From positions 29,372,107 through 29,436,106 of the forward strand of contig CM064732.1 in assembly GCA_032717465.1 (NCBI GenBank): a stretch of DNA of 64,000 bases, read 5' to 3'. Both the position numbers and the translations under genes were made by a program. The notes under the pieces were generated by a model. It did no database searches and had not been told where the DNA came from. It saw nothing but the letters and a program-made list of their open reading frames with translations. Numbering within the stretch: position 1 is the first letter of the stretch; each line of letters starts with the position of its first letter. Source of the stretch: Coenobita brevimanus (taxonomy: Eukaryota > Arthropoda > Malacostraca > Decapoda > Coenobitidae). Below, in pieces: positions 10,305-21,419 of this stretch.

Positions 10305-11432
10305 CCTTATTTTGCTCCCTAGATCCCCTAAACGTGGTCTTTTGCTGTTATCTGCCATTGATAATCAATATGAAGCACTTTAACCCGCCCCATCCCGACG
10401 TTTTCTGGCCAGTGGTACACCCCAGTCCCGACATTTTTGGACCTTTTTTTTTTTTCGGCTCAAACATCCGCTTTTGGTGAGAAACATCAAAAATTCATAG
10501 AGAAATTGCTCACCTGAGGTTTAAAATACTCGATCCAGGTACGAGTTCCTCCTTACATGACTGGGTTTTTTAACAGGCTGGCACCAAAGAAAACGAGTTC
10601 TTTGGGAGGATAACTGTTTTATCCACTCATAAACAGTATTTATTTATTTACTTGGTATGAATTTATATGTAGTACAAGAGTATATTGGTTTTCAAACAGT
10701 AATATAGGCATTATAAGCATTGTTTCACTCACTAACTCATCACCATTCATGACCTTGTTTTCCCACATTACCTGATCATCATTTCTGTTTCTTCCTCTAA
10801 TGCTATGTAAACTTTGTCCTCCACATTGTCATCGATTGGGGAATCACTCTGGGCCTGAATGTCTTTATTGGCCAGGTCACTGGTAACAGGATAATTGCCG
10901 AGACAATGGCGTGCGGGGGGGGGGGGGGGAGGTTATGTGGTGTAAGGCATTGTCCCTGCTTGGCATCTTGTAGAGGAATAGAGGAAGGTGTCCCGTGTAT
11001 ACGTGCCAAAAGTCACTCGCGAAAATTGAAAATTGTGCAAATTATGCAACTTGCAATATTGCTGCATTCATTCACGTCGCCGGGACATGAGTGCACATCA
11101 TGTGTGGACGTTAATTCATGTCACCTGGACGGCGCGGGTTAAGTGGTTAGAAGGCTTATTTAGTGTTATGACTTACAAATACAGTACTGTACAGCAAAAC
11201 TTCAACATACAAATACGTAAACACGAGGCAACATTCTGACGCCAAAACCAGTCGGCGTCGGAATGTTGCCTTGTGTTTACGTATTTGTATGTTAAAGTTT
11301 TGCTGTGCAGTACTGTAGTTGTAAGTTATAACATTAAATAAACCTTCTAACCACTTAAAGTGCTTCATATTGATTACCAATGGCAGATAACAGCAAAATA
11401 CCACGTTTAGGGGATCTAGGGAGCAAAATGGT
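10305..11432. mobile_element. Foldback element, interrupted by a MITE
   Basis: The left arm (10305-10379 plus 11143-11241) and the right arm (11251-11432) are inverted copies of about 180 bp around a short loop at 11242-11250. Examples are GCTCCCTAGATCCCCTAAAC and CAATATGAAGCACTT near the ends, and GGTTAGAAGG and GGCAACATTCTGACGCC near the loop. No coding capacity is seen. Removing the block at 10380-11142 restores the symmetry exactly. Confidence 0.8.
10380..11142. mobile_element. piggyBac-type MITE, copy 1
   Basis: It is bounded by TTAA at 10380-10383 and 11139-11142. The termini are CCCGCCCCATCCC and, inverted, CCCGCGCCGTCC. A second copy is at 25278-26051. TTAA duplication with a CCC-initiated TIR is diagnostic of piggyBac (family knowledge). 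It has no transposase and contains a poly(G) run of about 17 near 10915. Confidence 0.85.
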
Positions 11433-11699
11433 TTCAGGACTATTCACTGTCAAGCCAGTTCGCCGTCACAACAATAACAACATAGACTTTGATGGATCCC
11501 CCTGAAATATAGTTATTATAGTATTGATTAATTAATAATAAGTATATTTATAAAAGCATTGATTAATTAATATATTTATAGAATGACGGGGAATAATTCA
11601 GGGTGCGAATTGTCCTGACGGGGAAATGTCCATGTTTTGATAGGGAATTAACATGACGGCGAATTGTCACGGAACCCACCGATCGTGGGTAGTCATATA

Positions 11700-12010
11700 A
11701 ATCAGGTTAACTGGTTACAAGGATTTATTTAATGCTTTAACTATCTTTAGTGCTTGAACTTAGAAGTGCATACCAGAGTAGTAAATATTTAACTTACAAA
11801 TACAGTCCTGTAGAAAAGCAGAACAGCAAATATTTAACAAACAAATAAAAAAGGTAATATTCTGACGCCTATCAGATAAACTGGTTATAAGACTATTTCT
11901 TACTTGAACGTTATTTAATAGTACTTCAACTTGCACATAAACTTACCAAAACAGTACTGTAAATATTTAACTTACAAATCCAGTATTGTGGAAAAGCAGT
12001 ACAGCAAATC
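11700..12010. repeat. Diverged copies of the foldback arm
   Basis: Two successive units resemble the arm of the 10305-11432 element: GGTTACAAGGATTTATTTAATG..TAATATTCTGACGCC, and GGTTATAAGACTATTTCTTA..AAAGCAGTACAGCAAATC. They suggest an older tandem or nested set. Around 11560-11670 a motif TGACGGGGAA recurs in an otherwise AT-rich stretch. Confidence 0.5.
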
Positions 12011-12149
12011 ACATCACGTGATCAAAACAAACCGTGCGTGCTGAGCTGATGTTTGAGGATTTGGCCTTTCAAAGGCCTCTCTTGCGTAAATTTATAGTTT
12101 TCGTTATGATTCTTTAATCTTACATTGTCTTGTACGTATCCCAGCACTA

Positions 12150-12440
12150 TCTATCTATCTATCTATTGCCAGACTCCATAATCCTATAAGGGGTGGTCAT
12201 TTGACTTTGGGTTATTGGTGTTACGAGGAGGGGCACTAACCCTCCATCAACCCACTTGCTGACACGAATGAAGCATGTATGGGTTGGTTACATGGTTACC
12301 ACCCTGCATTGTAAATGGTTTCCTGGCTTACAAAAAACCATTTGGCTTGTCACTCAATGTAAAGCCACCTGTAAAGGAAAGAACAGCAATAAGAAGTGAC
12401 AGGAAAGATGGGAGATATAGGAAGAGAGGAGCTAACCACG
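12150..12440 (-). mobile_element. Short retroposon S, copy 1
   Basis: On the minus strand it runs from a pyrimidine-rich start through the LINE A/C leader (CAAGCCAAATGGTTT and ACCATGTAACCAACCC) and ends GAGTCTGGCAATAGATAGATAG, the 3' tail of LINE A. It has no coding sequence. Copy 2 is at 41985-42290. It looks like a LINE with nearly all of its coding region deleted, mobilised in trans (inference). Confidence 0.7.
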
Positions 12441-12489
12441 TATAATTGCGAGCACGTTCGGTGAGAACGTGTCCCAGGCGAGTTTACTG

Positions 12490-12498
12490 TATATAGTT

Positions 12499-12530
<32 letters not shown>
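12490..12530 (+). repeat. (TA)n microsatellite
   Basis: A TA tract lies just downstream of retroposon S. In 12531-12984 only unrecognised sequence is seen, with several TGGATAATGG-like motifs near 12840-12890 that could be the end of an old DNA transposon. Confidence 0.8.
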
Positions 12531-12535
<5 letters not shown>

Positions 12536-12984
12536 CCCAGTGCCCGCCTTACTTCGGCCTGTAGATATTCAATGGGGACACATGCGGACATCTTAACATC
12601 AATTGTGGGTTAAGGTTGGTATTACTTGGGTGCTGAATGTTCACTGGAAATGATCAGACCAGCACGCAACTTAGACCATTCAGTACAGGGGCAGATGGAC
12701 ATTTTAGCTCAGGTTGTGGGTTACAGCCTATTTCCTGTTCATGGCTAGAGCCAAGCGGCCAAACAACCAAATGTTTGAACATGTCGGCTGGCTGGCCAAA
12801 GTTCTTGTAGACTTTTACATCAGGATAATGGCAAGTAAATTTGGATAATGGTTTAATAGAGCCAAGGTCCAGTATCCAAATAATGAACAGGTCCAGATAC
12901 TGCACATCTGGATGAATGAGGGACTGCTGTATGTTATTATAGCAAAGTCATTTGAAAACACCCTAAACTGTTGTTTGCTGTATT

Positions 12985-13770
12985 GCTATGTGATGATGAA
13001 GGGGAACTGCAAGCCTTGGTGACTGAGCTTGGATGAGTGTGTAAGAAATGGAATCTAAAGGTGAATGTCAGAAAGAGTAAAGCTATAGTCTTTGAGAGAA
13101 ATGAAGTCACTAGATGTACAGTGATGTTGGATGATGAGGAACTGGAAAATGTACGTGCATTTAAGTACTTGGGTAGTGTGATGAGTAAAGATGGAAGTTT
13201 GGAGGGTGAAGTGCTTGAAAGGGTACAACAAGGAAGAAAGGTTGCTGGTTCCTTGAACGCAGTGATAAGAAACGAAAGTTATCATGGAAGTAAAAAAGTC
13301 GCTGCACAACAGTATTGTATTACCAACTCTAACTTATGGAAGTGAATCTTGGACCTTGTTGGAAGGACACAAGTCAAGAGTGGAGATGGTGGAAATGAGT
13401 TATCTGAGAAGAACATGTGGAGTTACATGAAGAAACAGACTGACAAATGAGGAAGTGAAGGAGCGTTGTGGTGTGGATGTGGATGTGATAGAAAGAGTTA
13501 CAAGATATATTCTGAGGTGGTTTGGCCATGTAGAGAGGAGGGTGAGTGGGAGACTAGTGAGAAGAGTGTAAGTGAGTGGGGTGGATTGGAGGGAGAAGGA
13601 GGGGGAGGCCAGGGATGAGATGTGGGGATGGAGTAGAGAGGTATATGAGAGAGAGGGATGTGAGCTAGGAGCAGAGCAGTGAAATGGAGGGACCAGGTGA
13701 CATGGTGGCGATTTGTTTGTGGCCACCCCTTACAGGATCAAGGTGTCTGGCAATAGACAGATAGATAGAC
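12985..13770 (+). mobile_element. LINE family A, 3' part
   Basis: It starts in the post-catalytic region (CKKWNLKVNVRKSKAIVFER) and runs through SYLRRTCGVT and LRWFGHVE to the 3' end AAGGTGTCTGGCAATAGACA with a GATA-type tail. Several frameshifts and stops are present. It is a 5'-truncated, dead copy. The intron from 13771 to 14590 shows no other recognisable feature. Confidence 0.85.
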
Positions 13771-14590
13771 ATCTCTACTTGATGAAGCTTTGGATTTTAT
13801 TCACACCTACATTGTGAACAGTGCCCACAAAACATGTAAACACTTTGCAGTCATCTTCTCTCAAACGTCTGACTGTCGGCTTGCACAGAAGACACTGAGT
13901 ATGCATGGGATTCTTGTAAGTGGACACCACAATTATTGTACAGGTGAATTCTGTGATCATTAACCCTAAACTGGGTATAACTTTACATCATCATTCTATC
14001 AATTTATTGCATAACAAACTGCCATATATCATCGTGATTGTGTTTCTACTGATCACTTATCTTTCCTCCATAGTGTTCATCCACTCACTTTCTGGCTTCT
14101 TTTATCATTTGCTTTTATTCCCTGTACCAATCTCCTATTTTTCTGTTTCCTCCTTTTTCTCAGTTCCCATGATACACTTCTCCAAAGCATCAGTTTAAAA
14201 TTAGTCATAATGTACAGTATATATACAGTCAATCAAAAAAGTATCATGCAGGATAGGTCTGAAGGTAATCAAAATGGCCAATACAGCTTGTGATGTCCCA
14301 AGAGGATTACAGTATTCTAATATCATCTGGATATACAAATACCGGTAATAACAATAACTGAAATGAAATGTAAAAAGCAAGCTACAGACGGCATTCTCAT
14401 CAAAGCAGGTTTACCGGTGTGGAGTAAAATCATTGAGCATTAATCAATAGTCATTGTCCGTGATGTCAGACTGTTTCATGTTAAATGTGCCCGAGAGTTT
14501 TGTAAAGACTGTACATCAAATTCATTTTCAAAATATTTCCCAACATCCAACGACAATGTCTCATTATCAGAATCACTCATGCCATCATAC

Positions 14591-14725
14591 CTCATTGCTT
14601 TTTGAGAGAGCAGCAGTATGAATAAAATCCAGTAGAAGAGCCCATGCCCGTGGGAAGTCACCTAGGGCCTGCAGGATCTTCTGTTTGGTGCTGAATACTC
14701 GTGCCACACCAGACAGAGTTAAAAC
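14591..14725 (-). CDS. MON2: MON2 exon f
   Basis: The exon is 135 bp, 45 codons in phase 0/0. It begins [19 protein letters not shown], continues [20 protein letters not shown], and ends SKSNE. The acceptor is TTCTGTCACAG|GTTTTA and the donor is AATGAG|GTATGA. It continues without a gap from the previous exon (WAETQ then VLTLSGVAR), as in other Mon2 proteins. The protein here is predicted to be helical. The 7.6-kb intron that follows holds LINE A fragments, a Tigger-like MITE and a foldback element with a nested MITE. Confidence 0.95.
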
Positions 14726-15005
14726 CTGTGACAGAAAATGTAGGTACAGGGCATACAGAAGTACCATAAGTCAACTATTATTTCAAATTTTTGCCTTAAC
14801 TGGCTTTTAAAAAAAGGTCACCTAATAGTTTTGTCTTCATTCATTGGTAGTACCTAACCCTTTCTGCCACTAACATACATTCTTAGACCTTACTACTAAT
14901 TACAAAAAACATCAATTACTTGATATCCGATATTCAATAAGTAAGGAATACCAGTCATTTGACCCCCAACATATTTTTACCACCAAGTACTAATACTCCA
15001 CTCAC

Positions 15006-15137
15006 CTGTGTCTCCGCCCATTGCTTCTGTTGAGTATTACGTGAGTGATGTATGAGAATGTTACCACCCTGGTCGACCTTGTCAGTGCTTGCAGAATCTG
15101 AGAGTTGACGTACTTTGTCCAGCAATGGAAACAGCAC
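15006..15137 (-). CDS. MON2: MON2 exon e
   Basis: The exon is 132 bp, exactly 44 codons in phase 0/0. It begins [17 protein letters not shown] and ends QQKQWAETQ, with the Mon2 signature [10 protein letters not shown] between. The acceptor is ATCTTCCCAG|GTGCTG and the donor is ACACAG|GTGAGT. The acceptor and the next donor both border a GTG Val codon, as at the other phase-0 junctions of this gene. The frame is intact, and the exon is separated from the next by a 280-bp intron free of recognisable repeats. Confidence 0.95.
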
Positions 15138-15595
15138 CTGGGAAGATATAAATAGGGATGAAAAATAACATCATCACCATTCAACCCCATTTTTATGAAT
15201 AAACAAGATGGGCAGGATCCAGTACTAAGAACACGGAAACTTGACAGCAAGATTTATCAACACAGTACCCAATGAAATGGGCCATACATCTAGTCACTTT
15301 CCACTCAAGTCCTAAAAAATTTAGGCTTCACCTTGCCAACACAAAATGTTTTAGAAGATATACCCTTCAATCCAATGATATTTTTTACATTCTTCTTACC
15401 ATTAGATCATCTGTTTCTGCTTAGGAGGGACTTTTTGAATTGTAGAAGGATATAGCCTATGTTTACCCCTTCATTACAAAAGGTCTCCCAAAGGCTGAAA
15501 AAAAATGTCTAGAAGCAGCAAGAATAAACACTGTACAGTGGGTTAATTGTGTGAAGTCTGGGATAATTCCATCAAGTACCTGAAAGTGTACATTA

Positions 15596-17035
15596 TAGGG
15601 GAGCGCAGTGATAGTTCGGCCAGGAGGATGGTTCGGCCACTGGCCTTCCTGAATAATGTAGGGGACCTAGATCATTGAGATTTCACATGAAGTTGCGTGA
15701 TCTTGCCGACAGATGGCACATGTGTTTTTGTTTTGGTTGGCCGGGAAACAGCAACGTCAGATTAGATTTTATGATTTTTCATGACCCCTATGTACTTTTT
15801 CGGTGATCCAACATAAGCAGTAGCTTCATTAATACTTCAGGGTTGTTATCCATATATAGTGCAAATATCATTTATTGTCTATAGGCGACGTGAGAGTAGA
15901 TAACACTCGAACAGCTTATGAACTCTGGGTTTCGGGGCGCCATGTGTACATCTTTATACATGGGGGATGATTCGGCGACGTGAAGTGAGGGATGGTTCGG
16001 CAGGGTTGCCAGGTGGCTGAACCATCCCTCATAATTATCTAATGATTTATTTTTTTTAACGATTTTTTTCTATCTATCTATCTATCTATATACCTAGGCT
16101 GCTTCCCCCAAGGAAAGGGAGGTAGCCGAGACAGGACGACACACTCCCCATTTGCTCATCCATTCAAACACATTCATTCGCATCTTAGCCCCAAAGGGGA
16201 GAATGAACTGATCCTCACTGCACCACACCGCACAAGGGTCAACTGCACAATGCAATCAGTGACATCCGCAGCAGGGCCTGACAGCAGAGCTGGTTTACCC
16301 CTGCCATATCATAACAGACTCATCCCCTTACCTTTTTTCTATAAAATTACATATTCTCTCTCTCTCTCTACTTTCCCTCAGAAATTGATGAAGCTTCTGT
16401 TTCAAGAAACGCTATAATTGGAGTATTACCTGAACCAGTTTCACAAAGCACTAAGTGATGGTAAAGGTATTACAACTTTGGATTTTTGTTTCACTGGATT
16501 TAAAATGCGTTAAGAGTAAACAGCATGTAAGAGAAGTAGCTTTCATTTGACTCGGATATTTTCTTTCACAAAATTAGTTTTATTTTATCTGAGGTAGGCA
16601 AGAGTAGAGCCATTTAATTTCATTATAAGGAGATTATTTGTTCCTTGTTTCATTAAAGGAGATTGTTTAGGTAAAAATAAATCCAATAAATCATGTCAGC
16701 ACAGATGAAAATTTGATTCTTAATTTTCCTACTGTATTTAATTCTTTAATTGAGCCCCAGAGGCAAGTGGCCAAATCATCCCACATGATGGCCGAACCAT
16801 CCAACGCCAGTGGCCGAATCATCCACACCAAGAGGGATGGTTTGGCCATTTTGGAGACTTTAAGAGTTTGGATTACCGCCAAGAAATGATGTAAGTTTAA
16901 GAACTGACAATAGCACACAAAAGAGCCAAAAGATGTGGCTTCCTCTTGGAATAAGCAGATTTTAAGAATTTCTTAAACTTTATTTATTATGATTTTTTTT
17001 AGAAAAAGTGGCCGAATCATCACCGCCCTCCCCTA
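15596..17035. mobile_element. TIR element with ten internal GGTTCGGCC-type repeats
   Basis: The left end GGGGAGCGCAGTGAT and the right end (reverse complement GGGGAGGGCGGTGAT) form 25-bp TIRs with four mismatches, each bordered by TA. The motif GGATGGTTCGGCC or its complement recurs near 15610, 15626, 15965, 15990, 16015, 16769, 16790, 16812, 16835 and 17010, clustered towards both ends. Such subterminal repeats usually bind transposase. No transposase frame is visible, and the superfamily is not assigned. Confidence 0.75.
16067..16320 (-). mobile_element. GATA-tailed LINE 3' fragment
   Basis: It opens with (TATC)n, the reverse complement of the GATA tail, then unrelated-looking sequence including GGAAAGGGAGGTAGCCGAGA. 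Position and tail type suggest another RTE-like or SINE 3' end nested in the TIR element. The body was not matched to the other families. Confidence 0.45.
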
Positions 17036-17147
17036 CAAGTGGTTGCCAAAATATGTAGTACCGTTGCTTACGGAAATACAACCCATTTGGAATTTATTCA
17101 CTAAAGTTTTACATAACCCATTAATTTCATCATGTTACAAGACTGCT

Positions 17148-17581
17148 AAAGTAAAACCTCATTATAACGGACTAATTGGGTCCCAAGCCATTTCGAGAAA
17201 AGTGAAATTCTGATAAATGCGACATCCATACTTCCCCTTGCTAACCCGGACTTTTTCTGGTATATCAGACATTAGCCCAGATCGCACCAACGGTTTTTAA
17301 CCTGTTTTCACAACAACTGCAGTGCTGTACTGTATTTCACATTCACTAAAATAATCAAATTGTATAATATATATAACAACACTTTACTGTATACTGTACT
17401 GATAAACATGACTTTTATTTACTTTATTGTAGCGAACATAGCTGAAGTGGTCAGGAACCGGACTGATTCTGGCTTTACTGGACTTTTTTCAATATATAAG
17501 AATTTAGTCTGGTAGCTCCTCGATTACGATAAAAGCGAATTCCATCTATGGAAGTCCATTATATCGATATTTCATTGTACC
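17148..17581. mobile_element. Tigger-like MITE relic
   Basis: The ends AGTAAAACCTCATTATAACGG and, inverted, TACAATGAAATATCGATATAATGG form an imperfect TIR of about 35 bp of the pogo/Tigger style. The interior includes AACCCGGACTTTTTCTGG and no frame of note. Confidence 0.5.
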
Positions 17582-17699
17582 GCGCTCTTTCTAAAGGAAA
17601 ATTTTAAATACTCTTTTTTTACAAAAATATTTGCTGGACTCACTAAGGTTTGGTGCTAGATGAATTGAACTGCCTGAATAATTCAAAATGCTGTCAGCA

Positions 17700-17868
17700 A
17701 TTGTGAACAATACAGTCATGCTTGCTGTACAATGGGATTCCGTCAAGTGCAAACCCAACCCGTAATGAATTACAGTATCATATAACACGGTTAAACATGG
17801 GTTCACTGGGGATAGGAAGGGGGTCTTTGATCATGAAACCTAAATGCTGAAAAAAAAAAAAAAAAAAA
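17700..17868 (+). repeat. Repeat R1, poly(A) tail
   Basis: This copy matches the minus-strand sequence at 7446-7610 and ends in an 18-A tract at about 17851. It is a candidate old retroposon. Confidence 0.5.
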
Positions 17869-17879
17869 TAGGCTGTATT

Positions 17880-18560
17880 TCACACACACAGAAAGTCATC
17901 ACTTCACTTATTTCACACTGCACTACTGTATTTGCTACGCACCTGAAGTATTATTTGGCATTAGGAATGGTGTTTCAATGGCCTTTCCTGCACAAAATGG
18001 AACAAAAGGCAGATTATCATGGCAAATTTAAAAACCTGGTGGCCATCTTGGCTCAATCTGCTGAATGGGAGGCTGCATAGGTGTGGCAGGCATCATTTCC
18101 AAGTCATAAGTTTCAGTTTTCACATAAAAAATCATCACTGAATATCACACTGCACTACATGTACAGAAAATGGAGAATGAAAGACTGACTAAGAGTGAGT
18201 ATGCAGGTGAAGTGGAGGGAGGGAGAGGGAGGGGAAGACTTGGGATGAGGTGGAGGGATGGAGCTGAGAGGTATATGAGGAAAGGGGGAATGAGTTGAGG
18301 GGAGGGCAGTCAAATGGTGGGTGACAGAGCGACTTGAAGGCGTATTGTCCGTGGCCACCCTATGTGGGATTAGGGTGTCAGGCTATAGATAGATAGATAG
18401 ACTACTTATTAAACACTTGCACTGTTAGCTGACAATAGCAATGGAGCGTCAGTGGCCTTTCAAGCACAAAATGGAGGAAAAGGCAAACGATCACAGTAAT
18501 GCCATCTCAAATCAATCAGCTGACTGGGAGGCATCATTCTAGTGAATTTGTGATCATTTA
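17880..18560 (+). repeat. Diverged duplication split by a LINE A fragment
   Basis: AAGTCATCACTT..CACACTGCACTACTGTA (17893) and AATGG.CTTTCCTGCACAAAATGG (17970-18000) recur as AAATCATCACTG..CACACTGCACTACATGTA (18127) and GTGGCCTTTCAAGCACAAAATGG (18450). The second unit is interrupted by the LINE A 3' piece at 18163-18395. Confidence 0.5.
18163..18395 (+). mobile_element. LINE family A, 3' terminal fragment
   Basis: It runs from AAAATGGAGAATGAAAGACTG through the Arg/Gly-rich C-terminus to GGGATTAGGGTGTCAGGCTA and a (GATA)n tail. It is about 230 bp, an extreme 5' truncation. Confidence 0.8.
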
Positions 18561-18640
18561 GGTTAGGTGCAGTTAGGCTTGGGTTAGGCAAATGTGGCTA
18601 GGTTAGGGTATTTTAGGTTGGGGAGGGTTATATTATTTTA
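18555..18640 (+). repeat. Degenerate TTAGG-rich stretch
   Basis: TTAGGTGCAGTTAGG, GGTTAGGCAAATG and CTAGGTTAGGG occur within 85 bp. TTAGG is the arthropod telomere unit, but here it is scattered and mutated. Similar words recur near 21745-21810. The stretch 18641-19039 holds nothing else recognisable. Confidence 0.4.
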
Positions 18641-19039
18641 TCAGGTTAGACCATTGATGTTTGATAGGGCTAGCATGTGGATATGAATAGTTAGACTTGT
18701 AATAACAAATTTCAGTACATGTGAGCAGGTTTTAGAAAGTCTGCCATTACACTTGATCAACAAACATGAGTGAATCAGGATGAACACTGACAGAAAGAAG
18801 AGGAAAAGCAATCTTCAGTATATAATAATATACCACCATAAAAAATGTTACAATGATACAGAAAATAATCAGGGAGAAGAGGAAGTTAACCAGTAAGGAA
18901 TTTCTGCTGCTTAAACAACACTGAAAACTCGAGTACCGCAGACAATAGGGACTGGACAAGGACCGTGGTACTCAAACCCACGTCACTCAGACAATATGTT
19001 TACATGTATAATGGTACAATGTGTTCTGGCAAATTTCCC

Positions 19040-19896
19040 TAACTCTCACTTTTACCCTTTCTTACAACCTAACCCCACGTAAATTACCTCCATGTGCACC
19101 CACCATCAGGAAAAACATTGAAAGAGATATAACTATTGTAATTAAAAACATCAGTGGTTTTAAAAATAGCATTAACAAAAGCAGACGTTGGGCTGGGTAC
19201 CATTTTGTTGATACGTAGCTCCCTAGTATTTTCCTCCCGCCCCCCTCACCCCCAATGTTGTTGTCAAAGTTTCGCCTTCTCTTGTATCATGTGGCCTTCA
19301 TGAGAGACCTTAGGCCGTATGGTTAGACAAAAATTTATGGGTCTGACAGTTTTAGGAGACGAAATAGAACAAAAATTTGTGCTAACCAGAAAAAATTACT
19401 TTCATCTTTGTGTTCTCGTGAGCTAGCGTTCCGTTTCACATTCTTCGTTTGATATGGCGCTTCCCTACACATTTTGGACAGACTAAGCATATGGCTAAAC
19501 TGCTCAGTCAGTCCAAAATGTGTTGAGAAAAGCGATACCGAACGAAGAATGTGAAAGGGAACCCTAACTCACGAAAACACATGGATGCAAGAGTACTTTT
19601 TTCCTGGTTTGCAAACATTTTCATTCCATTTCATCCACTAAAACTGCCAGACCCATAAATTTTAGGCTAACCATATGACCTACCGTCTCTCCCGAAGGAC
19701 ACATGATACGAGAAGGCGAAACTTTGACATTTTGGGTCAGGGGTGGGGGAAGAGTGCTGGGAAGCTACGTATCAACACAAGGGTACCCAATCTGACTTTT
19801 GTTCTTAATTACAATAATTATATATCTTTCACTGTTTTACCCGATGGTGCATATAAGTAGGGGTAATTTATGTGGGGTAAAGTGATAAGAAGGGTA
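19040..19896. mobile_element. Large foldback palindrome, about 850 bp
   Basis: Two arms of roughly 420 bp face each other around a centre near 19490. Paired blocks include GTTGATACGTAGCT (19207) with AGCTACGTATCAAC (19763), CAAAGTTTCGCCTTCTC (19266) with GAGAAGGCGAAACTTTG (19711), and CACATTCTTCGTT (19438) with AACGAAGAATGTG (19539). The right arm ends where LINE D begins (19893). No coding capacity is seen. Confidence 0.85.
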
Positions 19897-21337
19897 ATCA
19901 TTCCCAACCCTCTAACTATCGTCCAATTGCTTTAACATCCTGTGTCTGAAAAGTTTTCAAGTCAATTTTTAATAGAAAAATTTTAAAGCATCTTTCCTAT
20001 CACAACCTTATTTCTGATAGTCAGTATGGGTTCCGTCAGGGATGCTCCACTGGCGATCTTTTCATCTATCTTTCAGACTCCTGGTCATCCTCCTTTTGGG
20101 ATGAAAGCTTTGCCATTGCACTTGACATCTCAAAGACTTTCGATCGAGTCTGGCATAAATCTTTAATTTCCAAACTGCCTTCTTACAGTTTCTATCCTTC
20201 TATCTGTGCCTTCATCTATAGCTTCCTTTCTGGTCGACCTACAGCCGCTGTTGTAGACGGTCATCATTCTTCTTCAAGATCTATCAACAGTGGTGTTCCT
20301 CAGGGCTCTGTCCTATCACGAATTCTCTTACTTTTATTCATCAATGACCTTCTAAGCTGTACATCTAACCCTATCCACTCCTGCGCTGATGACTCCACTC
20401 TTCACCTTCCCATTCGGTTCATGCTACGTCCATCTCAGCAGTTACTTCAACAAACAAGATATGAGGCTATGGCACACCAAATGTCTGACTTGGCTCGTAT
20501 TTCTGACTGGGGTAAAAATAATCTTGTTGCTTTTAATGCATCAAAGACTCAGTTCTTACACCTATCAACCCGACATAATCTTCCACAGGTGTACCCACTA
20601 ATGTTTAATAATATTCAGCTTAATCCTGTATCATCCTTGAACATCCTTGGGTTTCACTCACTCGGGACTTATCTTGTACAGATCATGTTACATCTCTTGT
20701 AAAATCTACTTCCAAGAGATCAGGTGTGCTAAGCCAACTCCGTTCCTTCTTTACCCTTGCACAACTGTTGACTCTATACACGGGTTTTATCTACCCCTGT
20801 GTGGAGTACAACTCTCACATGTGGGAAGGCTCTCCACGTACAGCTCTTCTCAAAAGGGTGGAGTCAAAGGCTTTTCGTCTCATTAACTCTCCTCCTCCTA
20901 CTGGCTCCCTTCAACCTCAGTCTCTTCACCGCATTGTTGCGTCTTTATCTCCTGTCTGTCACTACTTCAATGGCCACTGCTCCTCTGAACAGTCTGCTTG
21001 CATTCCTCCGCCTCTTCTATGGTCGCATAGCACCCGTCTAGCAACAAACTCTCATCCCTTTTCTGTCTAACTCAGTAATGCAAGAGTTAACCGTTATTCC
21101 CAGTACTTCATTTATGCAACAGGTCAACTCTGGAACTGTCTCCCTCTGTCTGTATTTCCTGCTAGCTACAATCTCCAGTCTTTCAAACACAGTGTGTCTG
21201 GGCATCTCGAAATGATCGGATCTTGAATTTGGCTCACTCTTCTATTTTGTTTTTCTCTTGGAAGGAACAGTTTATTGCGGTCCCGTGGCCTTTGGTTCCT
21301 TCTTCCTAGCATTTAAAAAAAAAAAAAAAAAAAAAAA
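19893..21337 (+). mobile_element. LINE family D, 5'-truncated, poly(A) tail
   Basis: This is a jockey/I-type reverse transcriptase relic. It keeps the YGFRQGCSTGDLF, VFRQ-like SGVPQGSVLS and AFDRVWH-type blocks of the palm, but in several frames; the YADD box is changed (CADDSTLHL). It ends in about 23 A at 21315. It is about 90% similar by eye to 44575-46015. Confidence 0.85.
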
Positions 21338-21419
21338 GAATTTCTCTGACACTCCACAAAATGTCCTGTAGACCTAAGCTTCTCAGTCAATTTTAGGACA
21401 ACATATAAACTTTCACAGC

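Noticed and set aside
11138..11358. A near-perfect hairpin that could be a microRNA precursor
   Set aside because: The arms exceed 100 bp and continue into the foldback symmetry at 10305-11432, so a transposon-derived palindrome is the better reading.
13775..13960. A possible further MON2 or other host exon on the minus strand (Cys-rich, 61 codons)
   Set aside because: The flanking exons f and g already join without a gap, and no conserved motif is seen.
13965..15547. TTAACCC at about 13965 and GGGTTAA at about 15543 as another piggyBac pair
   Set aside because: The sequences just inside the two sites are not inverted repeats, and two MON2 exons lie between them.
18555..18640. A true telomere or subtelomere
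   Set aside because: The TTAGG words are few, mutated and not tandem, and the region lies within a host gene intron.
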